Of a DNA stretch of 7,622 nt, positions 1-5,902 are shown piece after piece. The notes below the pieces were generated by a model, which was not told the origin of the DNA, ran no database searches, and was given only the letters and a program-made list of their open reading frames with translations. Position numbers and translations under genes: made by a program. Origin of the DNA: Bacillota bacterium (lineage in GTDB: Bacteria; Bacillota; Clostridia; Oscillospirales; QAMX01). Position 1 is the first letter of the stretch. The number at the start of each line of letters is the position of its first letter. The DNA is taken from NCBI GenBank assembly GCA_029778935.1, contig JAKPBM010000002.1, positions 1-7,622 on the forward strand, written 5' to 3'.

Positions 1-159
1 CCGGACCGAAGCAAAGTTGTCGTCGCAAGTAATCACCACTTCGCTTTTGTACGAAGGAAGATATTCCGCCGCCGGTGCCCGTAAGTTGTTCACAGTTTCC
101 GCCCTCCCATGCCCTTACTTCTGCCGCAAAGTTGGCAATCACCCGGCCGGCACGCAATC

Positions 160-179
160 TTTTGTATTGCTTTACAAAA
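160..179. promoter_or_regulatory. 20-bp dyad (possible operator) upstream of pstS
   Basis: A perfect 7-bp inverted repeat, TTTTGTA (160-166) and TACAAAA (173-179), is separated by 6 nt. It lies about 80 nt upstream of the pstS start in an AT-richer stretch. Its right arm overlaps TTTACA (171-176), which fits both a -35-like hexamer and a PhoP half-site core. The dyad is seen directly. Its role as a binding site for a dimeric regulator is inference, and it has no U-tract to act as a terminator. Confidence 0.35.
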
Positions 180-220
180 TGCAGGGAAAGCTAACATAAG
201 GCATTTACCCATATTTTAAC
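171..220 (+). promoter_or_regulatory. Candidate Pho-box / promoter region for pstSCAB
   Basis: The Bacillus-type PhoP box is built of TT(A/C/T)A(C/T)A repeats spaced about 5 nt apart. Matching hexamers here are TTTACA (171-176, 6/6), CTAACA (191-196, 5/6), TTTACC (204-209, 5/6) and TTTAAC (215-220, 4/6). The last three are separated by 7 and 5 nt, within the expected range. TATTTT at 212-217 could be the -10, leaving a leader of about 35 nt. TTTACA with CATAAG (195-200, spacer 18) is an alternative sigma-70-type pair. Phosphate control would make sense before a pst operon, but these are weak consensus matches and the assignment is inference. Confidence 0.38.
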
Positions 221-259
221 CTTTGCATCACAGGCGGACGCCGGAAAGGAGCGCATGGC

Positions 260-1132
260 ATGAGAAAACAGCGGAAAACCCCCGCCGCCCTGCTGCCGAT
301 TCTTCTGTTTTTCGCCCTGGCGGCCTGCGGCAAACCGGCGGATACCATCACCGTCATCTCCCGGGAGCAGGGCTCCGGCACCCGGGCGGCCTTCGCGGAA
401 CTGGCCGGCATCACCGAAACCGCCGCCGACGGCGACACGCTGGACACCATCACCGAATACGCGGAAATTACCAACAGCACCGCCGTCATGCTCCAAAGCG
501 TCGCCGTGGATAAAAACGCCATTGGCTACGTGTCCCTCGGCTCCCTAAACGGCACGGTCAAAGCCGTCGCCATCGACGGCATCGCCCCCACGGCGGAGAA
601 CATCCAAAAAGGCCGTTACGCCATCACCCGCTCTTTTCTGCTCGTGACTTTAGGGGAACCTTCCCTTTTGGCGCAGGACTTTCTGAGTTTCCTTCTCTCC
701 GCCGAAGGGCAGGCGGTGGTGCAGGATGCCGGCTACATCCCCGTCGACCCCCAGGGCGGCTACGCCGGCGGCGGCATGGAGGGCAAGCTCGTCATCTCCG
801 GTTCCTCCTCCGTCGCCCCCGTCATGGAAAAGCTGAAAGAGGCCTACCAGACGCATAACCCCTCCGCCGAAATCGAAATCCACGCCAGCGACTCCACCAC
901 CGGCATCCGCACGGTCCTCGAAGGGGTCTGCGACATCGGCATGACTTCCCGCCCGCCTACCGATTCGGAACTGGCGGAGGGCCTTTCCCCCGTCACCATC
1001 GCCACAGACGGCATCGTCGTCATCGTAAACCGGGAAAACCCCGTCAGTAACCTGACCAAAGCCCAGCTCCGCGCCATTTTCACGGGCCAAATCACTTCCT
1101 GGGCACAGCTTACCAGCAATACAAAGAGGTAA
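260..1132 (+). CDS. pstS: Phosphate-binding lipoprotein, PstS type, halves in permuted order
   Basis: This is the extracytoplasmic substrate-binding subunit of the phosphate ABC transporter, 290 aa. The N-terminus has a basic start, a hydrophobic core and a lipobox LAAC (residues 20-23, lipidated Cys23), so it should be membrane-anchored. Residues about 29-163 match the C-terminal half of ordinary PstS: SREQGSGTR (34-42), NAIGYVSLGSL (86-96), YAITRSF, SAEGQ (147-151). Residues about 176-286 match the N-terminal half: SGSSSVAPV (180-188), DSTTGI (211-216), DIGMTSR (225-231), TDGIVVIVN (249-257), IFTGQITSW (273-281). The usual ligand-contact motifs (R-x3-SGT, the first-strand Ser, the STTG loop, Asp of DIG) are therefore all present but in swapped order. 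The start is set by GGAAAGGA (243-250), 9 nt before the ATG; another ATG at 255 is out of frame. First gene of the operon, ending 6 nt before pstC. PstS family membership is firm. Phosphate rather than another oxyanion is inferred from the neighbours. Confidence 0.88.
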   Translation: MRKQRKTPAALLPILLFFALAACGKPADTITVISREQGSGTRAAFAELAGITETAADGDTLDTITEYAEITNSTAVMLQSVAVDKNAIGYVSLGSLNGTVKAVAIDGIAPTAENIQKGRYAITRSFLLVTLGEPSLLAQDFLSFLLSAEGQAVVQDAGYIPVDPQGGYAGGGMEGKLVISGSSSVAPVMEKLKEAYQTHNPSAEIEIHASDSTTGIRTVLEGVCDIGMTSRPPTDSELAEGLSPVTIATDGIVVIVNRENPVSNLTKAQLRAIFTGQITSWAQLTSNTKR

Positions 1133-1138
1133 CGCCCC

Positions 1139-2005
1139 ATGCCAAACGCAAGCAAACGCAAAATCCGCGAAACCGCGGCCAAATTTGCCTTTCTCATAGC
1201 GGCGTGCACGTCCGTTGCCGCCGTGGTTATGATCTGCCTGTTTCTGTTTGTAAACGGCATCCCCGCTATGGGCAAAATCGGCGTGTTTCGTTTTCTGCTG
1301 GGCCAAACCTGGCGCCCTGCCAATGACCAGTTCGGCATCTTCCCCATGATTGTAGGCAGCCTGTGCGTCACCTTCGGCGCCGTCCTTATCGGCGTGCCCA
1401 CGGGCGTGCTTTGCGCCGTGTTTCTGGTGTTCTTCTGCCCCAAAAAGCTCTATAAAGTGCTGAAACCGGCGGTGGATTTGCTGGCAGGCATCCCTTCCAT
1501 CGTCTACGGCTTCTTCGGCCTGATGGTTATCGTCCCCGCCATGCAGGCCCTGTTCGGCGGCAGCGGCAAAAGCCTGCTCACCGCTTCCCTGCTTTTGGGC
1601 ATCATGATTTTGCCTACGGTCGTAAGCGTATCCGAAGCGGCCCTGCGGGCCGTGCCCGAAAGCTGCCTGGAGGGCGCTCTCGCCCTGGGAGCCACCCGGG
1701 AGCAAAGCGTCTTTTTCGCCGTGCTTCCCGCCGCCAAATCGGGGATTCTTGCCGGCGCGGTGCTGGGCATCGGCCGCGCCATGGGCGAAGCCATGGCCGT
1801 GTCCATCGTCGCCGGCAACCAGGCTATCATTCCCGAAAGCATCCTCTCCGGCGTGCGCACGCTGACAGCCAACATCGTATTGGAAATGGGCTACGCGGCG
1901 GATTTACACCGGGAAGCCCTCATCGCCACGGCGGTGGTGCTGTTCGTTTTTATCCTGCTTATCAATTTGCTCTTAAACCTTGTCAAAAGGAGGGACAAAC
2001 CGTGA
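1139..2005 (+). CDS. pstC: Phosphate ABC transporter permease PstC
   Basis: This is one of the two membrane subunits forming the phosphate channel, 288 aa, slightly shorter than many PstC proteins. Six hydrophobic segments can be read at roughly residues 15-39, 67-98, 112-135, 143-166, 203-228 and 260-283. Family signatures are FGIFPMIVGSL (65-75), GIPSIVYGFFG (117-127), and the cytoplasmic EAA loop that docks on the ATPase, EGALALGA with VLP (178-197). GRAMGEAMAV (212-221) is the conserved stretch before the last segments. The ATG is preceded by AAAGAGG (1123-1129) at 9 nt spacing, with that site lying inside the end of pstS. The stop overlaps the GTG start of pstA by 4 nt (GTGA), so the two permeases are probably translationally coupled. 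Nothing appears broken. Confidence 0.95.
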   Translation: MPNASKRKIRETAAKFAFLIAACTSVAAVVMICLFLFVNGIPAMGKIGVFRFLLGQTWRPANDQFGIFPMIVGSLCVTFGAVLIGVPTGVLCAVFLVFFCPKKLYKVLKPAVDLLAGIPSIVYGFFGLMVIVPAMQALFGGSGKSLLTASLLLGIMILPTVVSVSEAALRAVPESCLEGALALGATREQSVFFAVLPAAKSGILAGAVLGIGRAMGEAMAVSIVAGNQAIIPESILSGVRTLTANIVLEMGYAADLHREALIATAVVLFVFILLINLLLNLVKRRDKP

Positions 2006-2847
2006 CCAAACCCCGCCTTGCCGTATGCAAAAAGCGCCCCGGCTCCCTTCTTTTATTTCTGCTCACCGCCGTTTCCGCCGCTTTGGTGTGCCTGACCCTT
2101 CTGGCCATCGTCGCCTACATCGTCGTCAAAGGCCTGCCGAGCCTACGCCCGTCCGTTTTTGCCTGGAAATACGACAGCGAAAACGTCTCCATGTTCCCCG
2201 CCATTGTAAACACCCTCCTTGTTTGCCTGCTTTCGTTGGGCGCGGCGGTGCCCGTAGGGGTTGCCGCGGCGGTGTACCTGGTGGAATACGCTAAACGGGG
2301 CAGCCGGCTCGTGTCCCTCATCCGCATGACGGCGGAAACCCTTTCGGGCATCCCCTCCGTCGTCTACGGCTTATTTGGCTTTCTTGTGTTCTTTGTGGCC
2401 TTCGGCTGGGGGTATTCGCTGCTGGGCGGCGCGCTGACGCTGGCCGTCATGATCCTTCCCCTTGTCATGCGCACCACGGAAGAAGCCCTCCTCTCCGTGC
2501 CCGACGCCTACCGGGAGGGCAGCCTCGGCCTGGGCGCAGGCAAGCTGTACACCATCTGTAAAGTCGTGCTCCCCTCGGCCATGCCGGGCATCCTCTCCGG
2601 CGTCATTTTAAGCGTCGGCCGCATCGTGGGCGAAACCGCCGCCCTGCTCTACACCGCCGGCACCGTCGCCGCCATCCCCTCCCACTGGCTGGACGCGGGC
2701 AGAACCCTTTCCGTCCATATGTACAGCCTGCTCTCCGAAGGGCTGTACATCCGGCAGTCCTACGCCACGGCGTTTGTGCTGCTCCTTTTGGTGGCGGCTA
2801 TCAACGCCCTGTCCGGCACGGTAGCCAAAAAGATATCCAAAAGGTAA
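2002..2847 (+). CDS. pstA: Phosphate ABC transporter permease PstA
   Basis: This is the second channel subunit, pairing with PstC, 281 aa. It starts with GTG at 2002, overlapping the pstC stop. An excellent ribosome binding site, AAGGAGGG (1987-1994), lies 7 nt upstream and fixes this start. After a basic N-terminus, hydrophobic segments run at about residues 15-43, 66-95, 118-137, 140-158, 195-222 and 254-274. Signatures are [10 protein letters not shown] (63-72), [15 protein letters not shown] (112-126), the EAA loop REGSLGLGA with VLP (171-191), and [15 protein letters not shown] (206-220), which is typical of PstA. It is followed after 4 nt by pstB. Length and all motifs fit the family, with no sign of damage. 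Confidence 0.95.
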   Translation: MTKPRLAVCKKRPGSLLLFLLTAVSAALVCLTLLAIVAYIVVKGLPSLRPSVFAWKYDSENVSMFPAIVNTLLVCLLSLGAAVPVGVAAAVYLVEYAKRGSRLVSLIRMTAETLSGIPSVVYGLFGFLVFFVAFGWGYSLLGGALTLAVMILPLVMRTTEEALLSVPDAYREGSLGLGAGKLYTICKVVLPSAMPGILSGVILSVGRIVGETAALLYTAGTVAAIPSHWLDAGRTLSVHMYSLLSEGLYIRQSYATAFVLLLLVAAINALSGTVAKKISKR

Positions 2848-2851
2848 CGCT

Positions 2852-3601
2852 ATGGACAAATTCACCGTTTCCAACCTGACGCTGCAATACGGCGACTTCA
2901 CCGCCCTAAAAGACGTCTGCTTCCAAATCCCCGCCCATGCAATCACATCGCTTATCGGCCCTTCCGGCTGCGGCAAATCCACCTTCCTGAAGACTCTGAA
3001 CCGCATGAACGACCTGGTGGAAGGCTGCGCCGTTTCCGGCCAAGTGCTTCTCGACGGCAAAGACATTTACACGGACATCGACGTTTATACCCTTCGCAAA
3101 ACCGTGGGCATGGTGTTTCAAAAGCCCAACCCCTTCCCCATGAGCGTGTACGACAACGTGGCCTTCGGCCCCAGGGCCCACGGCATCCGCCGGAAAGCCC
3201 AGCTGGACGAAATCGTCGAAACCTCCCTGCGCCTGGCCGCCTTGTGGGACGAGTTGAAAGACCGGCTGAAAAAAAGCGCCCTGGGCCTTTCCGGCGGCCA
3301 GCAGCAAAGGCTCTGTATCGCCCGGGCTTTGGCCGTACAGCCGGAGGTGCTTTTAATGGACGAACCGACCAGCGCTTTGGACCCTGTTTCAACTTTAAAA
3401 ATAGAAGAGCTTGCGGTAACATTAAAAAAGGATTATACTATTATTATGGTCACTCATAACATGCAGCAGGCCGCCCGCATTTCGGACAAAACGGCCTTTT
3501 TCCTGTCGGGCGAACTGGTGGAGTTCGGGCCGGCGAAAGACCTTTTCGCCAGCCCCAAAGACCCCCGCACCGCAGAGTACATTGCGGGTAAATTCGGCTG
3601 A
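2852..3601 (+). CDS. pstB: Phosphate ABC transporter ATP-binding protein PstB
   Basis: This is the cytoplasmic ATPase that powers phosphate import through PstC/PstA, 249 aa, the usual PstB length. The motifs are complete and in order: Walker [10 protein letters not shown] (36-44), LNRMNDL (49-55, typical of PstB), Q-loop Gln90 followed by KPNPFPMS (91-98, a PstB hallmark), ABC signature LSGGQ (146-150), Walker B VLLMDE (166-171), D-loop SALD (174-177), and switch His202 in VTHNMQQA. The ATG is preceded by AAAAGG (2839-2844), 7 nt upstream. It is the last transporter gene. The next gene, phoR, is 661 nt away, and no phoU follows as it often does. A stretch around residues 180-204 (nt 3390-3462) is markedly AT-rich compared with the rest of the gene. 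Confidence 0.97.
   Translation: MDKFTVSNLTLQYGDFTALKDVCFQIPAHAITSLIGPSGCGKSTFLKTLNRMNDLVEGCAVSGQVLLDGKDIYTDIDVYTLRKTVGMVFQKPNPFPMSVYDNVAFGPRAHGIRRKAQLDEIVETSLRLAALWDELKDRLKKSALGLSGGQQQRLCIARALAVQPEVLLMDEPTSALDPVSTLKIEELAVTLKKDYTIIMVTHNMQQAARISDKTAFFLSGELVEFGPAKDLFASPKDPRTAEYIAGKFG
3411..3439 (+). promoter_or_regulatory. Candidate internal promoter within pstB
   Basis: TTGCGG (3411-3416) and TATACT (3434-3439) are separated by exactly 17 nt inside an AT-rich patch of a GC-rich gene. The -10 matches TATAAT at 5/6; the -35 matches TTGACA only at 3/6. If active, transcription would start near 3446 and cover the end of pstB, the repeat-rich gap and possibly phoR. Spacing and -10 are seen; activity is inference. 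Confidence 0.3.
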
Positions 3602-3610
3602 CGTCGCCGC

Positions 3611-3644
3611 GCCTGCGGGACAGACCGATAAACCCGACGCAGGC
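3611..3644 (+). other. Stem-loop just after pstB, not a clear terminator
   Basis: GCCTGCG (3611-3617) pairs perfectly with CGCAGGC (3638-3644) across a 20-nt loop, starting 10 nt past the pstB stop. No T-run follows (the sequence continues AGCGGTTTATAAAAGG), so it is not a standard intrinsic terminator. It could stabilise the 3' end of the pstSCAB message or slow read-through into phoR. That role is inference. Confidence 0.4.
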
Positions 3645-3740
3645 AGCGGTTTATAAAAGGTTCACAGGGGAGGACATCCCCGCTCGGAAACGACGATTCC
3701 CGTCCCAGGCGCTTTGCCGGGAAGGAACGCCGTTCGCCTG

Positions 3741-3837
3741 CGCATTTCCGAGGCAGCAGGCATTTCCCGCCGCTTTGCATTGCCGAGGAAGAAGGCATTT
3801 CCCGCCGCGCGGAAAATGGTACGCCATTCCCCGCCGC
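3741..3837. repeat. Imperfect 35-bp tandem repeat with a third partial copy
   Basis: Two adjacent 35-nt units, 3741-3775 and 3776-3810, agree at 29 of 35 positions. They share an identical 15-nt core GGCATTTCCCGCCGC at 3759-3773 and 3794-3808. A third, slightly changed core, GCCATTCCCCGCCGC, follows at 3823-3837. Between the second and third cores lies a hairpin: stem AATGG (3815-3819)/CCATT (3824-3828), loop TACG, extended by GCGG/CCGC after two mismatches. Looser relatives flank the array, such as GCTTTGCCGGGAAGG near 3709 and GCTTTGCCGAGGGG near 3868. Confidence 0.7.
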
Positions 3838-4132
3838 CGGTGTGTCCCAAGTAGCAAATGCCTCCGCTTTGCCGAGGGGAAAACGCCTTTTCTGCCGCCG
3901 CTTTGCCGCGCAAAAGTCGGGCAGCGGCAGACACATGGCCACACGGTATCGGCTTTCCGCCCAAACCGCCCCCTTGGCGGCCCGCAGCACACTCCCGCCC
4001 TGCCGTATTATGCAATCGGGCGGGCAAAACGCCGTTGTCTGCTGCGCAAACCGTCGTTTTGTGCCATTACCAGATGACCTTGCTGGCGCCCCCATGCGCC
4101 TTTCTGACAGACCAAAAACCTTATCCCCGCCC

Positions 4133-4159
4133 GGGACAAGCTTTGAAGCGGCATATAAG
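4133..4159 (+). promoter_or_regulatory. Weak candidate promoter for phoR
   Basis: TATAAG at 4154-4159 is a fair -10. The best -35 is GGGACA at 4133-4138 with a short 15-nt spacer. It would leave a leader of about 95 nt containing small hairpins. The evidence is thin; phoR may instead be read from further upstream. Confidence 0.2.
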
Positions 4160-4250
4160 TAGAACCCCCTGCTTGAAAACCGCACGGCGGGCGCGTTTTA
4201 TCCCTGCCCCCTGCGGGCGCATTCCCACTTCGTGGCGTCGGCCACATGTC

Positions 4251-4258
4251 GGAGGTGA
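4251..4258 (+). promoter_or_regulatory. Ribosome binding site fixing the phoR start
   Basis: GGAGGTGA is a near-perfect anti-16S match 4 nt before the ATG at 4263. The reading frame stays open about 400 nt further upstream, but no comparable site precedes any earlier start and the protein before this point is not family-like. This site therefore decides the start. Confidence 0.85.
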
Positions 4259-4262
4259 ACCC

Positions 4263-5612
4263 ATGAAGCGACGCATATTTGCCTACATGTGCATACTATC
4301 CCTATGCGCCGTACTTCTTACTTTTCTTCTCATATTCTGGGCGAGCTTCCACGCATCGGCCGATGACTGGCGCCGGATTCTCGCCGAAAGCTGGCCCTGG
4401 ATGCTGGTCTCCGTGGTGCTGGTGACGGGGCTGTCGGGGCTGGTGGCCGGAGTGCTCACCCAGCGCATCGTCGAACCGCTGAACAAGCTCCCCGTGGCCG
4501 AGCAGCTGCCCTCCATGGTGTACGAAGAGCTAACACCGCTGACGCAGAAAATCATCGAGCAAAAACGCGTCATAGACGAGCAGATGCAGACCCTTCGCCA
4601 AAAGCAGCGGGAGCTTGCCGCCATCACCGAAAACATGAGCGAAGGCTTCCTGGTCATCGACAAAACCGCGGAAATCCTCTCCTATAACAAAAGCGTGCTC
4701 TCACAGCTGGGCGCGGAAGACGCCGATTTTACCGAAAAAAGCGTGTTCACCTTAAACCGCTGCGAAGCGTTTCGCAAAGCCGTGGAAGACGCCCTGTCCG
4801 GCCGCAAATCAGAGCAGACGCTGGAGCGCAACAACCGTTTTTACAACCTGATCGCCAACCCCGTCCGGGAGGAAGGCGAAGTGGTGGGGGCGGTGCTGCT
4901 GGTGCTGGACGTGACGGAACGCATCGAGCGGGAAAACCTCCGCCGGGAATTCACCACCAACGTATCCCACGAGCTGAAAACGCCTCTCACTTCCATCTCC
5001 GGCTTTGCGGAAATTATCCAGTCGGGGCTGGTGCGGCAGGAGGACATCGCCCGCTTCGCCGGCAAAATCTACGACGAAGCCCAGCGGCTCATCTCCCTGG
5101 TTGGCGACATCATCAAGCTGTCCCAGCTGGACGAAAACTCCATCCCCTTTGAAAAAGTGCCGGTAGACCTTTACCAGCTGGCGGAAAAAGTGATCAGCCA
5201 TCTGCAGGACGCCGCCGCCGGCAAGAGCGTCACCCTTTACCAGACGGGCACGCCCGTCACCGTCGTCGGCGTGCCGAACATTTTGGAGGAAATGATCTAC
5301 AACCTCTGCGACAACGCCGTAAAGTACAACCGGGAAAAAGGCAGCGTGGTCGTCACCACCGGCCAAAACGAGGAGGGCATTTTCCTCTCCGTGGCCGACA
5401 CAGGCATCGGCATTCCCCCATCCCAGCAGGACCGGGTGTTCGAGCGGTTCTACCGGGGCGAAAAGGGCCGCACCAAGGGCATTGACGGCACGGGGCTGGG
5501 CCTTTCCATCGTCAAGCACGGGGCCGCATACCACGGCGCCAAAGTCAAGCTGGAAAGCACCGAAGGCAAAGGCACCACCGTCACGGTCACCTGGCCCCCG
5601 GCGGGAGAATAA
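4263..5612 (+). CDS. phoR: Membrane sensor histidine kinase, PhoR-like, with short sensor loop
   Basis: This is a 449-aa two-component kinase that autophosphorylates on His and passes phosphate to a response regulator, here presumably of the PhoB/PhoP type. Two membrane segments (about residues 5-27 and 46-66) enclose only some 20 outside residues, so there is no room for an extracytoplasmic sensor domain. A HAMP-like start (QRIVEPLNKL, 67-76) leads into a Gln-rich likely coiled coil (about 91-120) and a PAS domain (about 118-215, NMSEGFLVID). Then come the dimerisation/phosphoacceptor domain, NVSHELKTPL with His236, and the ATPase domain: N-box NLCDNAVKYN (347-356), DTGIGIP (379-385), FERFYRG (393-399), GTGLGLSIVKHG (409-420). 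All catalytic motifs are intact. PhoR assignment rests on this architecture and the adjacent pst operon; such kinases commonly sense Pst activity rather than external phosphate. No response regulator lies in the window. A strong terminator follows 16 nt after the stop. Confidence 0.87.
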   Translation: MKRRIFAYMCILSLCAVLLTFLLIFWASFHASADDWRRILAESWPWMLVSVVLVTGLSGLVAGVLTQRIVEPLNKLPVAEQLPSMVYEELTPLTQKIIEQKRVIDEQMQTLRQKQRELAAITENMSEGFLVIDKTAEILSYNKSVLSQLGAEDADFTEKSVFTLNRCEAFRKAVEDALSGRKSEQTLERNNRFYNLIANPVREEGEVVGAVLLVLDVTERIERENLRREFTTNVSHELKTPLTSISGFAEIIQSGLVRQEDIARFAGKIYDEAQRLISLVGDIIKLSQLDENSIPFEKVPVDLYQLAEKVISHLQDAAAGKSVTLYQTGTPVTVVGVPNILEEMIYNLCDNAVKYNREKGSVVVTTGQNEEGIFLSVADTGIGIPPSQQDRVFERFYRGEKGRTKGIDGTGLGLSIVKHGAAYHGAKVKLESTEGKGTTVTVTWPPAGE

Positions 5613-5628
5613 GGAGACAGCAAAACAG

Positions 5629-5660
5629 AGAACCGGAAGGCTTTCCTTCCGGTTCTTTTT
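5629..5660 (+). terminator. Intrinsic terminator after phoR
   Basis: A perfect 12-bp stem, AGAACCGGAAGG (5629-5640) with CCTTCCGGTTCT (5645-5656), has a CTTT loop and runs into T residues to 5660. It lies 16 nt past the phoR stop and closes the phosphate cluster. Confidence 0.93.
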
Positions 5661-5818
5661 GTGCCTGCCCCGCCGTGTAGGCAGCCGATAGGCGTATAAC
5701 TTGGCTTTTTTGCGTAAGTCATCCCGCTCTTGGTCCCGTTTTGCCTGTTTCCCCGCCGCTCCGGCCAAATTGCCGCCTTTTAGCAGCTCAATTTGAATGC
5801 AGAATGTCCCAGCCCGTT

Positions 5819-5828
5819 CCCCCCCCCC
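5819..5828. repeat. C10 homopolymer upstream of the Nudix promoter
   Basis: Ten consecutive C residues lie about 38 nt upstream of the -10 of the Nudix gene, in an otherwise gene-free stretch (5661-5902). Such a tract can change length by slippage during replication or sequencing. No effect on expression can be shown here. Confidence 0.75.
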
Positions 5829-5844
5829 ATCCCGCGCCGGCAAA

Positions 5845-5872
5845 TGCCTTGCCCCGCGTCTTATGCTATACT
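5845..5872 (+). promoter_or_regulatory. Extended -10 promoter for the Nudix gene
   Basis: TATACT at 5867-5872 is preceded by TGC (5864-5866), making an extended -10 (TGNTATACT). The -35 region is poor (TGCCTT, 5845-5850, spacer 16), which extended -10 promoters tolerate. Transcription would begin near 5879, leaving a short leader with AAAAGGA (5886-5892) ahead of the ATG at 5903. Confidence 0.5.
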
Positions 5873-5902
5873 GGTGCTCCTACTCAAAAGGACGGTGGCA
5901 AC

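Larger units (their letters stand above)
3602..4250. other. Gene-free, repeat-rich gap between pstB and phoR
   Basis: These roughly 650 nt carry no convincing gene. Open frames on both strands are long only because stops are rare at this GC content. Their translations are rich in Arg, Pro and Cys, match no family I recognise, lack ribosome binding sites, and one runs antisense into pstB. The stretch does hold a mosaic of short repeats built from pieces such as GGCATTTCCCGCCGC, GCTTTGCCGAGG and GCCGCCGGTG, plus several small hairpins, including GTGGC-GTCG-GCCAC (4232-4245) just before the phoR ribosome binding site. Similar fragments occur in other gaps of the window, for example a GCCGCCGGTG word at 68-77 and CAAATGCC upstream of the Nudix gene. 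It is most likely degenerate intergenic repeat material. A structured leader or small RNA cannot be excluded. Confidence 0.6.

Noticed and set aside
17..199. 60-residue open frame starting with TTG at the left edge
   Set aside because: No ribosome binding site, no recognisable family, and it covers the repeat words and promoter-like elements. Its frame is open to the left edge, so a gene tail cannot be fully excluded.
260..1132. Fusion of two different binding proteins, or a truncated PstS joined to a second gene
   Set aside because: The two halves are complementary rather than duplicated, together they hold one complete set of PstS ligand motifs, and a single lipobox start and ribosome binding site lead the frame.
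3611..3644. Rho-independent terminator for pstSCAB
   Set aside because: The stem is only 7 bp with a 20-nt loop and no T-run follows, so it is listed only as a stem-loop.
3741..3837. CRISPR array
   Set aside because: Units are directly adjacent rather than separated by unique spacers of constant length, only three cores are present, and no cas genes are visible.
3454..4185. 243-residue minus-strand open frame across the repeat gap
   Set aside because: It runs antisense into the 3' end of pstB, has repeat-derived composition and no start signal; long frames are expected at this GC content.
3858..4262. In-frame upstream extension of the histidine kinase adding 135 residues
   Set aside because: No ribosome binding site precedes it, the extension is Arg/Pro/Cys-rich and unlike any kinase N-terminus, while GGAGGTGA sits directly before the ATG at 4263, which is followed by a proper membrane segment.
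5613..5843. Minus-strand frame with a charged stretch (KQAKRDQERDDLRKKAK) between the terminator and the Nudix gene
   Set aside because: It looks mildly protein-like, but it has no ribosome binding site or clear start, crosses the phoR terminator and continues antisense through phoR.
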